Of a stretch of 64,000 nucleotides of DNA, positions 55,016 to 62,683 are shown piece by piece (position 1 is the first letter of the stretch; every line of letters begins with the position of its first letter). Source of the DNA: Bacilli bacterium (GTDB taxonomy: Bacteria > Bacillota_I > Bacilli_A > RF39 > UBA660); assembly GCA_017404555.1 (NCBI GenBank), contig JAFRCD010000006.1:113132-177131 (forward strand), given 5' to 3'. Position numbers and translations under genes: made by a program. Below the pieces are notes generated by a model. That model was given only the letters and a program-made list of their open reading frames with translations. It ran no database searches and was not told where the DNA came from.

Positions 55016-56311
55016 ATGAAAAAAAATATAAATATTTTACCAGCTGATATATATGTAGTAATTAATAAAACTAAGATTGATAATGGTGATATTGATATTG
55101 TCAGTAAACTTTATCAACCAATTATTGGTTTTACAGCAGTTAGTTTATATATCAGTTTAATTAATGATCTTCGTACTAATGAATTCATGAGTGAAGAATA
55201 TACTCATCATCATTTAATGACTAAAATGCAACTTTCTTTAGATGAAATAGTTATGGCTAGAGAAAAACTAGAGGGAGTAGGTCTATTAAAGAGTTATTTA
55301 AAGAAAAATGAAAGTGTTAATAATTATGCTTACCTTTTATTCTCTCCACTTAGTGCGAATGAATTTTTAAATCATCCTATTTTGAATGTTGTTTTATATA
55401 ATAATTTAGGTAAACGTGAGTATGAAAAAGTAGTTAGTGAATATAAAATACCACGGGTTAGTTTAAAAGATTATGAAGATATTACTAAGTCATTTAGTAC
55501 TGTTTATAAAAGTATACCTAGTAGTAGTTTTGGTCAAGAAAATATCATTAAAAAAGAAAAGAATAATTTATTGATGGATAAGTCAATTGATTTTGATTAT
55601 ATTATAGCTGGTATTCCCAAATCAATGCTTAATGAAAAGTGCTTTAATAGTGATGTTAAAAGATTAATAAATTACTTAGTATTTACATACAATATATCAC
55701 AAGAAGATATGCTTTCTTTAATTAGGGATTCTCTTAATGAGAAGGGTATGATTGATAAAACTTTATTAAGAAAGAATTGTCGTAATTATTATCAATTTGA
55801 TAATGGAGGCTTTTTACCAACACTTGTATATCGTACGCAACCTGATTTCTTAAAGAAACCACAAGGGGATACATCTAATTGGGCAAAAATGGTCTATACT
55901 TTTGAAAACGTTTCACCTTATGATTATTTAAAGGCTATGTATAAAGGTACTAAACCAACAGCGCGTGATTTAAGATTAATTGAAAGTTTGTTAGTTGATC
56001 AGAATCTTTCGCCAGGAGTAGTTAATGTATTAATTTCTTATGTTTTAAAAGTTAATAATCAGAAACTAAGTAAGAATTATGTTGAAACAATTGTTGGTCA
56101 GTGGAAGAGACTTAATGTAGAAACAGTTGAAGAAGCGATGCGGATAACTGAAAAGGAACATAAAAAGATGCATAATAAGGATAAGAAGAAAAATACTAAA
56201 GTTCCTGATAAAACTCCAGTACCAGAGTGGTTTGATAAGAAAATTGATAGTAAGGAATTAAGTGCTGAAGAGGAAGAAGAAATAGATAAAATATTAGAAA
56301 GTATTGCTTAA
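55016..56311 (+). CDS. dnaB: Replication initiation and membrane attachment protein DnaB (Firmicute type)
   Basis: 431 residues. The N-terminal winged-helix region (LPADIYVVINKTKIDNGDIDIVSKLYQPIIG, ALYISLIN-like segment) and a DnaD-like C-terminal helical domain (LRLIESLLVDQNLSPGVVNVLISYVLKVN) match B. subtilis DnaB, which helps load the replicative helicase. Its usual partner dnaI is not next to it; the following gene is a 37-residue membrane protein. The C-terminus is Lys-rich then acidic. Confidence 0.85.
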   Translation: MKKNINILPADIYVVINKTKIDNGDIDIVSKLYQPIIGFTAVSLYISLINDLRTNEFMSEEYTHHHLMTKMQLSLDEIVMAREKLEGVGLLKSYLKKNESVNNYAYLLFSPLSANEFLNHPILNVVLYNNLGKREYEKVVSEYKIPRVSLKDYEDITKSFSTVYKSIPSSSFGQENIIKKEKNNLLMDKSIDFDYIIAGIPKSMLNEKCFNSDVKRLINYLVFTYNISQEDMLSLIRDSLNEKGMIDKTLLRKNCRNYYQFDNGGFLPTLVYRTQPDFLKKPQGDTSNWAKMVYTFENVSPYDYLKAMYKGTKPTARDLRLIESLLVDQNLSPGVVNVLISYVLKVNNQKLSKNYVETIVGQWKRLNVETVEEAMRITEKEHKKMHNKDKKKNTKVPDKTPVPEWFDKKIDSKELSAEEEEEIDKILESIA

Positions 56312-56332
56312 ATAGATTTTTTGTGCTATAGT
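56304..56332 (+). promoter_or_regulatory. Promoter of the small membrane protein gene
   Basis: TTGCTT (56304-56309, in the last dnaB codons), 17 bp, TATAGT (56327-56332), with TGC before the -10. Confidence 0.7.
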
Positions 56333-56347
56333 AATTAACCATTAAAG

Positions 56348-56361
56348 GCTGTATCTACAGC
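56348..56361 (+). promoter_or_regulatory. Hairpin in the 5' leader of the small membrane protein gene
   Basis: Perfect inverted repeat GCTGTA-TC-TACAGC a few bases before the ribosome-binding site; a two-base loop means the inner pair probably opens. No T run follows, so it is not a terminator. Confidence 0.45.
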
Positions 56362-56375
56362 ATCAGGGGGTATAT

Positions 56376-56489
56376 ATGTTTAAGGATAGTACTAAAGCAG
56401 AAATAACTAATAAAATTATTTCTATTGTTAGTATGACACTGTTCTTTTTGGTAGCTTTTTGGTATTGGTTTGGGTTAAACCTTAAATAG
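56376..56489 (+). CDS. 37-residue single-span membrane protein
   Basis: Short frame starting MFKDSTKAEITNKIISIVSM, then the hydrophobic TLFFLVAFWYWFGL and a short NLK tail. GGGGG lies five bases upstream of the ATG. It has its own promoter (56304-56332) and terminator (56508-56540), making a transcript of about 200 nt. I know no family; its size and layout fit small membrane regulators. A toxin-like role is possible but there is nothing specific for it. Confidence 0.65.
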   Translation: MFKDSTKAEITNKIISIVSMTLFFLVAFWYWFGLNLK

Positions 56490-56507
56490 AATAGTGTTAA
56501 TTAGTGT

Positions 56508-56540
56508 AAAAATAATTTATAATCATTGTAAATTATTTTT
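56508..56540 (+). terminator. Terminator of the small membrane protein gene
   Basis: 12-bp stem AAAAATAATTTA (56508-56519) / TAAATTATTTTT (56529-56540). Confidence 0.7.
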
Positions 56541-56554
56541 ATTTGTGCTAATAT
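56526..56554 (+). promoter_or_regulatory. Promoter of the HD-domain gene
   Basis: TTGTAA (56526-56531), 17 bp, TAATAT (56549-56554) with TGC before it. The -35 spans the loop and 3' arm of the preceding terminator. Confidence 0.65.
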
Positions 56555-56575
56555 GGTAACGTTGTGGGAGTGAAG

Positions 56576-57073
56576 ATGATGGATAATTACAATGAATTTT
56601 ACAACATTATTGATGAAGTTTTAACAGTAGATAAATTCCAAGAAATGAAGAATATTCCTCATCATGGAATAACTAGATATGATCATCTAATGAGAGTATC
56701 ATATTATTCATATTTAATTTGTAAAAAACTTCATCTAAATTATAGGGAAGCAGCTATCGGGGGACTATTACATGATTTCTTTACTACTGAATTAGATGAT
56801 AGTAACAGTTTAAAGGCTTTAGTTAAACACCCTAAATGTGCCCTTAATAATGCCGATAAATATTTTACTTTAACGGATAGGGAAAAGGATATTATTAAAG
56901 CACATATGTTCCCAATTACTATTCAACCGCCAAAGTATTTAGAAAGTTGGATTGTTGATATGGTTGATAATGGTGCGGCTATTTATGAAAAAGGAAATGG
57001 CATGAAGAAGGAATTAAAAACAGTTGCGACCTTTCTTTTAATTTTATTTATAAATATTATGAAATTTAGATAG
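56576..57073 (+). CDS. HD-domain protein
   Basis: 165 residues. GITRYDHLMRVSYYSYLICKKL supplies the first His, AAIGGLLHDFF the HD pair, VKHPKCALNNADKYF a further His and VDMVDNGAAI the last Asp, so the metal-dependent phosphohydrolase site looks complete. It is not closely similar to the HD protein at 662. The end (FLLILFINIMKFR) is hydrophobic and unusual for a soluble HD enzyme. ATG 56576 has GGGAG five bases upstream. Confidence 0.82.
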   Translation: MMDNYNEFYNIIDEVLTVDKFQEMKNIPHHGITRYDHLMRVSYYSYLICKKLHLNYREAAIGGLLHDFFTTELDDSNSLKALVKHPKCALNNADKYFTLTDREKDIIKAHMFPITIQPPKYLESWIVDMVDNGAAIYEKGNGMKKELKTVATFLLILFINIMKFR

Positions 57074-57087
57074 TATCTAAATTTTTT
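57062..57087 (+). terminator. Terminator of the HD-domain gene
   Basis: AAATTTAGA (57062-57070) / TCTAAATTT (57076-57084), T run; the stem starts inside the coding end. Confidence 0.75.
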
Positions 57088-57088
57088 A

Positions 57089-57117
57089 TTGTTATTTTAT
57101 ATATAGTTTGGTAATAT
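57089..57117 (+). promoter_or_regulatory. Promoter of the lipoprotein gene
   Basis: TTGTTA (57089-57094), 17 bp, TAATAT (57112-57117) with TGG before it, right after the terminator. Confidence 0.65.
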
Positions 57118-57143
57118 ATAAGTATAAAATGAAAGGAGAAATT

Positions 57144-57614
57144 ATGAAAAGAAAGGTTTTATTATTTAGTGTTTTAATACTATCTTTATTTATACTAGCT
57201 GGTTGTTCTGATGGTAAGAAGGTTAAAGTATTAAAATGTAGTATTGAGAAGGATGTCACTGATAGTATTCATCTTGAATCTAAATATAATGTTTATTACA
57301 CTGGTAAATATGTTAATAGTATTAAAACGGTAGAGTCTGTAACTGCTAAAGACAAATCAGTTTTAGAGGCTTATCAAAAACAATTAGATGTTGCCTATAA
57401 GGAATATCGGAAACTTGATGGTTATGATAATAGTATTGAGCTTAAAGGTGATAAATTAACAAGTAAAACAAACATTGATTATACTAAAATTGATATGGAT
57501 GAACTTGTTAAAATTGAGAAGAGTTTAAAGAACATTATCAAAGATGGCAAAATAAAAGTTGATGATATTAGAGCCATTTATGAGGATGAGAATTTTGGAG
57601 CTAAATGTGAATAA
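57144..57614 (+). CDS. Lipoprotein, DUF1307/YehR-like
   Basis: 156 residues. Signal peptide with lipobox LAGC. The mature part (KVLKCSIEKDVTDSIHLESKYNVYY ... YEDENFGAKCE) resembles small DUF1307-type lipoproteins with a Cys near each end. A related pattern is seen in the membrane protein at 60412. Function unknown. ATG 57144 follows AAAGGAG. Confidence 0.75.
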   Translation: MKRKVLLFSVLILSLFILAGCSDGKKVKVLKCSIEKDVTDSIHLESKYNVYYTGKYVNSIKTVESVTAKDKSVLEAYQKQLDVAYKEYRKLDGYDNSIELKGDKLTSKTNIDYTKIDMDELVKIEKSLKNIIKDGKIKVDDIRAIYEDENFGAKCE

Positions 57615-57637
57615 GTGAAACAATTTGTTTCACTTTT
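57613..57637 (+). terminator. Hairpin between the lipoprotein gene and tRNA-Arg
   Basis: AAGTGAAAC (57613-57621) / GTTTCACTT (57627-57635), short T run. The tRNA begins three bases later and no separate promoter is obvious. Confidence 0.65.
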
Positions 57638-57639
57638 AT

Positions 57640-57716
57640 GTCTGCGTAGCTCAGTTGGATAGAGCAATCGCCTCCTAAGCGATAGGTCAGGCGTTCAAAT
57701 CGCCTCGCGGACACCA
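57640..57716 (+). tRNA. tRNA-Arg, anticodon CCT
   Basis: 77 nt with encoded CCA. The acceptor stem GTCTGCG/CGCGGAC has one G-T pair, the D arm is GCTCAGTTGGATAGAGC, the anticodon stem ATCGC/GCGAT encloses CTCCTAA with anticodon CCT at 57674-57676, and the T loop is GTTCAAAT. It decodes AGG. It lies alone between protein genes. Confidence 0.96.
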
Positions 57717-57725
57717 TTGGTAATA

Positions 57726-57754
57726 AAAGACTATGAAAAATGTAGTCTTTTTTT
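57726..57754 (+). terminator. Terminator of tRNA-Arg
   Basis: AAAGACTA (57726-57733) / TAGTCTTT (57743-57750), T run. Confidence 0.85.
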
Positions 57755-57782
57755 GTGCAATTATTTAGGAAAATGGTATAAT
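57753..57782 (+). promoter_or_regulatory. Promoter of the GH13 operon
   Basis: TTGTGC (57753-57758, beginning in the terminator T run), 18 bp, TATAAT (57777-57782), preceded by TGG. Confidence 0.7.
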
Positions 57783-57805
57783 ATTTTTATAAGGTAGGAA
57801 GCTAT

Positions 57806-58717
57806 ATGAGAATACTTAGTTTATTTGATTGTCCGCTAGGAGATATAAAAGAGTTTTTACCTCTTATTAAAGAGCAAGGTTTTGATGCGGTTCAAATATC
57901 ACCATTACAGCATACTAAAGATGATTATTCTAAAGAATGGTGGATGCTTTATCAACCGCTTAATTTTGAGCTTGGTAATAGAATAGGTTCTAAAGAGGAT
58001 TTATATGAATTGTGTCAAGAAGCTAATAAAAAGGGAATTTTAATTATTGCGGATACAGTAGTTAATCATTTAGCCAATAACTCTGATAGTGATCCGTTGG
58101 AACCAAATAAGAATGCTGATTATGAGTTGTTATCAGATCCGGCTTGTTGGAAGGTTAAAAAACAAGTTACTAATTGGGATGATCGGTACCAAGTTACTAA
58201 TTTTTGTATGGGATTACCAGGACTTAATCCTCATAGTAAGAAAGTACAGGCTAAAATAATTAAAATGCTAAATGAATATGCGGATTTGGGAGTTGATGGT
58301 TTTCGTTTTGATGCTGCTAAATCAATAGCTTTACCTGATGAAGGTTGTGACTTTTTCCCAGTTATTACTTATTCACTTAACAGGTGGTTACCAATAATTT
58401 ATGGGGAAGTTTTGTTTGCTAATGAGGATTTAATAAATAAATATGCTAGGTATATGCGAGTTTTAACTAACTCACACAGTAATAATAAAGATGCTATTAT
58501 TAAATTTGTGGAGAATAAGGATAGTTTTCTTTCTGGTGATTTAGGATGGACATCTAATTGGCCTAAAGAAAGGGTTACTAATGAGTATCAATATTTAACT
58601 AGGGAGTATCCTAATACACTTTATTATGCTAGAAATTATACTGATGATTGGCACGAATGGAAATCACCTAGAATAAAAGAAGCAAATCATCAATATGTTA
58701 AACGTTATCGAAGGTAG
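57806..58717 (+). CDS. Short alpha-amylase-family (GH13) protein
   Basis: 303 residues, no signal peptide. GH13 landmarks: IADTVVNHLA (region I), VDGFRFDAAKSI with the nucleophile Asp (region II) and IIYGEVLF with the acid/base Glu (region III). The region IV Asp, usually in an NHD motif, is not clear; NSHSNNKD lies near its place. The protein is much shorter than typical amylases, lacking the C-terminal beta domain. Substrate is unknown; it might act on cytosolic oligosaccharides or be inactive. It opens an operon with the MBL-fold protein nine bases downstream. Confidence 0.8.
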   Translation: MRILSLFDCPLGDIKEFLPLIKEQGFDAVQISPLQHTKDDYSKEWWMLYQPLNFELGNRIGSKEDLYELCQEANKKGILIIADTVVNHLANNSDSDPLEPNKNADYELLSDPACWKVKKQVTNWDDRYQVTNFCMGLPGLNPHSKKVQAKIIKMLNEYADLGVDGFRFDAAKSIALPDEGCDFFPVITYSLNRWLPIIYGEVLFANEDLINKYARYMRVLTNSHSNNKDAIIKFVENKDSFLSGDLGWTSNWPKERVTNEYQYLTREYPNTLYYARNYTDDWHEWKSPRIKEANHQYVKRYRR

Positions 58718-58726
58718 GGGAGTTCT

Positions 58727-59608
58727 ATGAGAAGAAGAGTACGTAATTATATTCGCTTGTTTTTGTTGCTTCTTATTATAGCTAATATAATAATAGTAGC
58801 TATTAATAAATCACAGGCACAGACACAAGAGGTGGAAGTAGTAAATCTAAATAATAATAATTTAGAAATATCATATATTGATGTTGGACAAGCTGATAGC
58901 GCTTTGATAAGAGTTAATGACAAATATGTTTTAATTGATGCTGGTAGTAGAGAAAGTAGTAATAAATTAGTTGATTTTTTACATAGTAAAGGTGTTACTA
59001 AATTTGAATATGTTGTTGCGACCCATCCTCATGAAGATCATATTGGTGGTATGAAGAAAATCATTGATAATTTTGAAATTGCTAATTTTTATATGGCTGA
59101 TGTCATTACTACTACTAAGACCTTTGAAGATATGTTGGATGCTATGGCTGATAAGAAGATAACTTTTAAGACTTTAAATCTTTTAGATAGTTTTAATGTT
59201 GATGAAGCTAATTTTGTTTGTTTATCGAGCTTGTCAAATAATATTATTAATCTAAATGATGCTTCTATAGTTTTGAAAATGGATTATTTAAAGACTAAGT
59301 ATCTTTTTATGGCAGATGCTACTGATAATGTTGAGCGAAACATGCTTGATTATGATCTTAAAAGTGATGTTTTAAAAGTGGCTCATCATGGCTCTAAGTA
59401 TTCAACAAGTGCTGCCTTCTTAAGTTTAGTAGAGCCTAAATATGCTATCATATCAGTGGGTAAAGATAATGTTTATAAATTGCCTAGTGATCAGGTTTTA
59501 AATCGTTTATATGGTAGTAATATTAAAGTATATAGGACTGATTTTGATGGAACTATTACTGTTACCAGTGATGGTGAAAATATAAAAATTACTAAGGAAG
59601 TGAATTAA
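58727..59608 (+). CDS. Secreted/membrane-anchored ComEC-like metallo-beta-lactamase-fold hydrolase
   Basis: 293 residues. An N-terminal membrane segment (LFLLLLIIANIIIVAI), then the MBL domain seen at the C-terminus of ComEC: YIDVGQADSALIRVNDKYVLIDAGS, the intact metal motif ATHPHEDHIGG, FMADATD and KVAHHGSKYSTS. Such stand-alone domains are probably extracytoplasmic phosphodiesterases or nucleases. It is followed one base later by a DUF3006 gene, a common partner. Confidence 0.88.
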   Translation: MRRRVRNYIRLFLLLLIIANIIIVAINKSQAQTQEVEVVNLNNNNLEISYIDVGQADSALIRVNDKYVLIDAGSRESSNKLVDFLHSKGVTKFEYVVATHPHEDHIGGMKKIIDNFEIANFYMADVITTTKTFEDMLDAMADKKITFKTLNLLDSFNVDEANFVCLSSLSNNIINLNDASIVLKMDYLKTKYLFMADATDNVERNMLDYDLKSDVLKVAHHGSKYSTSAAFLSLVEPKYAIISVGKDNVYKLPSDQVLNRLYGSNIKVYRTDFDGTITVTSDGENIKITKEVN

Positions 59609-59609
59609 G

Positions 59610-59840
59610 ATGAGAATTAAATATGCTGTTGATAAGATAGAAGAAAATATTGCCGAATTAGAAAATTTGGAGACAGGGGAGCATCTTTATATTAATGTTA
59701 AGAAGTTACCAGCTAAAGTTAAGGAACAAGATGTTTTAGTGTATATTAGTAAAAAGTATGTTTTAGATAATAAAGAAAAAGAAGAAAGAAAGAGAAAGAT
59801 AAATAAGAAATTTGAACAATTAAGGGAAAAAAGCAATTGA
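59610..59840 (+). CDS. DUF3006-like protein
   Basis: 76 residues. The start RIKYAVDKIEENIAELENLETGEHLYI matches the DUF3006 pattern; the rest is basic. It sits directly after the MBL-fold gene and the next promoter overlaps its stop codon. Confidence 0.75.
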   Translation: MRIKYAVDKIEENIAELENLETGEHLYINVKKLPAKVKEQDVLVYISKKYVLDNKEKEERKRKINKKFEQLREKSN

Positions 59841-59865
59841 AAAAGAGTGATGTTTATGTTAGAAT
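59837..59865 (+). promoter_or_regulatory. Promoter of the gene at 59884
   Basis: TTGAAA (59837-59842), 17 bp, TAGAAT (59860-59865) preceded by TGT. Confidence 0.6.
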
Positions 59866-59883
59866 TATACTAGGTGATAGAAT

Positions 59884-60399
59884 ATGGGGATATTCAGTGA
59901 CGTCTGGTATATTAAAGCTTTATTGCTTTATATGTTTACACCAGTAGTTCTAGTGTGTATTGGCTTGGCTTTGTATGCCTTTCATATTTATCGTAAAAAT
60001 AGGATAAATGTGACTTTTGTCATAAAAAGAAAAATAAAATTAATTCTAGATGTTGTCGGTATTTTGCTGTTAGGGGCTTTATTTATACTAATGATTGGTT
60101 TCGTAATAGCTTTTGCTGTGATAATGGATTCATCTGATTTTACTAATAAATTTGTTTATTATACTTTAATCGCATCTCCATTATTACCGTGTGTATTCAT
60201 GTTTAATTTTATTCTTAACTTCTTTAAAAATCTTAGAAGTGAAGAAGAAGAGGTTAAAATTGACAAAGATGAAAAATTTGATATTGATCAAATAGAAAAA
60301 TTTGATGTTGATCAAGAGGAAAAGTTGAATTTGGACATTGAAGAGAATAATAGTTCAAAAAGTAATGAATCTGATGATGAGGAATTAGAAGTAATATAG
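59884..60399 (+). CDS. Hypothetical membrane protein with acidic repeat tail
   Basis: Not recognised. 171 residues with three membrane spans in the first 110 and a cytosolic acidic tail. The tail holds three 8-residue repeats, EKFDIDQI, EKFDVDQE and EKLNLDIE, encoded by consecutive 24-bp units at 60271-60342. AGGTGAT precedes ATG 59884. The next gene follows after 12 bases. Confidence 0.75.
   Translation: MGIFSDVWYIKALLLYMFTPVVLVCIGLALYAFHIYRKNRINVTFVIKRKIKLILDVVGILLLGALFILMIGFVIAFAVIMDSSDFTNKFVYYTLIASPLLPCVFMFNFILNFFKNLRSEEEEVKIDKDEKFDIDQIEKFDVDQEEKLNLDIEENNSSKSNESDDEELEVI
60271..60342 (+). repeat. Three 24-bp tandem repeats in a coding tail
   Basis: Units start at 60271, 60295 and 60319. 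The first two differ at few positions; the third is diverged. They add acidic 8-residue units, so copy number could vary without frameshift. Confidence 0.7.
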
Positions 60400-60411
60400 T
60401 AAGGTGATTTG

Positions 60412-60930
60412 ATGAAAGAAGAAAAGGGAAACAAAAAAGAAAAAGGTAATGCTTTGATTTATATTGCTATTTTCTTGCTTAGTTTATTTATTATTTTACC
60501 ACCACTTTTTAGAACGATGTTCAAAGTGGATAAAGAACCGAAGACAGAGCAGAAAAAAAGTAAATCTAATACTCCAGAATTAGTGTGTAAGTATAATAAA
60601 TATAATTATTCTATTAAAGCAACAACTACATATGAAAAAGGTGAAGCCACTAAAGTTGAGTTGATTTATACTAATAATGCTTATGAGGGAAATGATAATG
60701 TTGATGATAAAGTATTAGCTAAGCAAAAGGCGATTGATGCTGAAATAGAAAAATTTAATGGTCTTATTGGTGCTGAATATAGTAGTGAGGGATTTACAAC
60801 TAAGATAACAATACCAAGAGAAGCTTTGGACTCTAACGAAGATAAAGATTTACCTTCAAGGTTTGCTGATGTTGATAGTGTTAAGAAGTACTATGAAGAT
60901 TTAGAATATAATTGTAAAGAAAAAAACTAA
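60412..60930 (+). CDS. Membrane-anchored DUF1307-like protein
   Basis: 172 residues. A Lys-rich start and one membrane span (LIYIAIFLLSLFIILPPLF), then an external domain with a Cys near each end (LVCKYNKYNYS ... LEYNCKEKN), resembling the lipoprotein at 57144 in layout. Function unknown. ATG 60412 follows AAGGTGAT. Confidence 0.65.
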   Translation: MKEEKGNKKEKGNALIYIAIFLLSLFIILPPLFRTMFKVDKEPKTEQKKSKSNTPELVCKYNKYNYSIKATTTYEKGEATKVELIYTNNAYEGNDNVDDKVLAKQKAIDAEIEKFNGLIGAEYSSEGFTTKITIPREALDSNEDKDLPSRFADVDSVKKYYEDLEYNCKEKN

Positions 60931-60950
60931 TTTAATTAATTAGTTTTTTT
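60921..60950. terminator. Bidirectional terminator between convergent genes
   Basis: AAAAAACTAATT (60921-60932) / AATTAGTTTTTT (60938-60949). The stop codons of both genes fall in the stem and loop. Confidence 0.82.
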
Positions 60951-61220
60951 AATTTTAGCTTTTTTTAAATAAAAACCATCTTTTTCGGCGGCATCAATTA
61001 TTTGTTTAATAGTGTTACCTTCTTTTTTATGATAGGTATAATGGTATTTAGTAGTGTTATTATTATCTTCTTTAGTTATTTCTTTAAATTTAATAATATA
61101 TTCTTTATCATTTTTAGTAATTTCCATTTCTTTAATTATTTTTAAATGATTTAATTCTTGGTATTTAGTGCAACTACATAAAAGGAGTAGGATTCCTATT
61201 AAAACTATATATTTTTTGAT
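60936..61220 (-). CDS. Small lipoprotein following gerA, with probable ATC start
   Basis: 94 residues. The frame reads (I)KKYIVLIGILLLLCSCTKYQ, a clear lipoprotein signal with lipobox LCSC. The codon where ATG is expected is ATC (61218-61220), six bases after GAGGTG, which also encodes the end of gerA. The nearest in-frame ATG is 72 bases upstream, inside gerA, and would bury the signal peptide. Either a rare AUC start, a mutation or a sequence error applies. It may stand in for the lipoprotein (GerC-type) subunit of germination receptors but is far shorter. Confidence 0.65.
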   Translation of the reverse strand: MKKYIVLIGILLLLCSCTKYQELNHLKIIKEMEITKNDKEYIIKFKEITKEDNNNTTKYHYTYHKKEGNTIKQIIDAAEKDGFYLKKAKIKKTN

Positions 61221-61221
61221 T

Positions 61222-62607
61222 TTAATCACCTCGTTTAGTATTCTTAGTAAAAATAGTATTTCGATTATTATATTTGGTTTTGATAATGGCATCTAACCAT
61301 TCTTGCATATTTAAGGGAATAAAAGGGTACAAATAAGGAATGTTAAATGATTTAATAGTGATGAGTCTTAAAAATAATAAGGCGGTAGCAATAACAATAC
61401 CATCTAAACCGAAAAGAGCAGCCATAATTAAGAAAATAAAGCGCCATATTCTAGTAGCGTTAATTAATTCAATGTCAGAAAAGACTAATCCGGAAATAGA
61501 ACTAATGGCAATAACAATAATCATAATCGGTGAAATAATACCAGCTGCTACAGCGGCATCTCCTAGAATTAATCCTCCTAAAATAGAGATAGAACTACCG
61601 GTAGTCATACTCATTCTAATATCTGATTCTTTTAATATTTCAAAGCAAATACTCATAAAAATGGCTTCAGTGATAGTGCTGAAGGGAACTAATGATCTTT
61701 GAAGTTTTAAACTGAGAAGAATATCTAGGGGTAAAAGATTTTGATTATGAGTGGTTAAGGCAATATATCCTGCAGGTATAAAAATAGTAAAATAAAAAGC
61801 AATAATTCTTAATATTCTTATAAAAGAAACATGAATGTTTTTTTGATAGTAATCATCAGTGTTTTTAAAATAGTCAATAAAAAGATTGGGTAGTATTAAG
61901 GCTGTAGGACTAGTATCCATAATAATGACTATTTTTCCTTCAAGAAGAGCCATAGCAGCTTTATCTGGTCTTTCGGTAGAAATAATTGTAGGAAAAGTAG
62001 TATTGTTTCTGGTATCTAATCTTTTAATTAAATAACTGGAATCAATAATAGCATCTAAATTAATGTTTTTAAGAATATTTTCTACTTCTTTAACTAAATT
62101 CTTATTAACTATATCATTGATATAGAGAAGACCAGTTTTAGTATTAGATCTAGTACCCAAATAATAGGTATTACACCATAAATTAGAATCTTTAATTCTT
62201 CTTCTGATAAGACCTAAATTAGTATTATAGTTTTCATTAAAAGCGTCTTTAGGGCCTCTAATACTTAACTCATTATCAGATGTTCTAACACCAGTATCTA
62301 AGTGTTCACGTACTTCAATGGCATATATATTTTTATCGATAAGAACTAAAAAACCATTGTTTAAATAATTAATAATATCTTTTTCTTTTATTTTTAAAAT
62401 ATGATTATCGGGAAGTGAATTATCAATTAATTTATTAATACTTTTAGTATGGATTAATTCTCTTAGAATAAAATCGTTTATTAGAGAAGTTGAAGTTAAG
62501 ACTTCATTATATATTAAGAGAATTTCTTTTTTATTAATTATTATTTTTTTATATAAATAATCTTCACTATTACCCAACTTCTTTTTTATTCTATTTTCTA
62601 TATCCAT
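61222..62607 (-). CDS. Spore germination protein, GerA/SpoVAF family
   Basis: 461 residues. A soluble N-terminal part (LIHTKSINKLIDNSL; REHLDTGVRTSDNELSIRGPKDAFNENYNTN; LDTRNNTTFPTIISTERPDKAAMALLEGK) is followed by five or so membrane spans with PLDILLSLKLQRSLVPFSTITEAIFMSICFEILKES, all characteristic of GerA A-subunits. These form nutrient receptors in spore membranes. No B subunit (GerB permease) is adjacent. GGTGAG precedes the minus-strand ATG. Confidence 0.9.
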   Translation of the reverse strand: MDIENRIKKKLGNSEDYLYKKIIINKKEILLIYNEVLTSTSLINDFILRELIHTKSINKLIDNSLPDNHILKIKEKDIINYLNNGFLVLIDKNIYAIEVREHLDTGVRTSDNELSIRGPKDAFNENYNTNLGLIRRRIKDSNLWCNTYYLGTRSNTKTGLLYINDIVNKNLVKEVENILKNINLDAIIDSSYLIKRLDTRNNTTFPTIISTERPDKAAMALLEGKIVIIMDTSPTALILPNLFIDYFKNTDDYYQKNIHVSFIRILRIIAFYFTIFIPAGYIALTTHNQNLLPLDILLSLKLQRSLVPFSTITEAIFMSICFEILKESDIRMSMTTGSSISILGGLILGDAAVAAGIISPIMIIVIAISSISGLVFSDIELINATRIWRFIFLIMAALFGLDGIVIATALLFLRLITIKSFNIPYLYPFIPLNMQEWLDAIIKTKYNNRNTIFTKNTKRGD

Positions 62608-62637
62608 AAACTCACCACTATTATTATTACCGATAAC

Positions 62638-62666
62638 TTTATTAATATTAATCTTTCTGTTATACT
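62638..62666 (+). promoter_or_regulatory. Promoter of the RNA methyltransferase gene
   Basis: TTTATT (62638-62643), 17 bp, TATACT (62661-62666) preceded by TGT. Confidence 0.5.
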
Positions 62667-62683
62667 GAAAGAGTGAGGTAACT

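Noticed and set aside
57640..57716. tRNA-Arg as an integration site
   Set aside because: No integrase gene or repeat of the tRNA 3' end was noticed nearby.
62608..62683. Forespore (SigG-type) promoter for gerA on the minus strand
   Set aside because: No convincing -35/-10 pair of that class could be read; the AT-rich sequence allows many weak matches.
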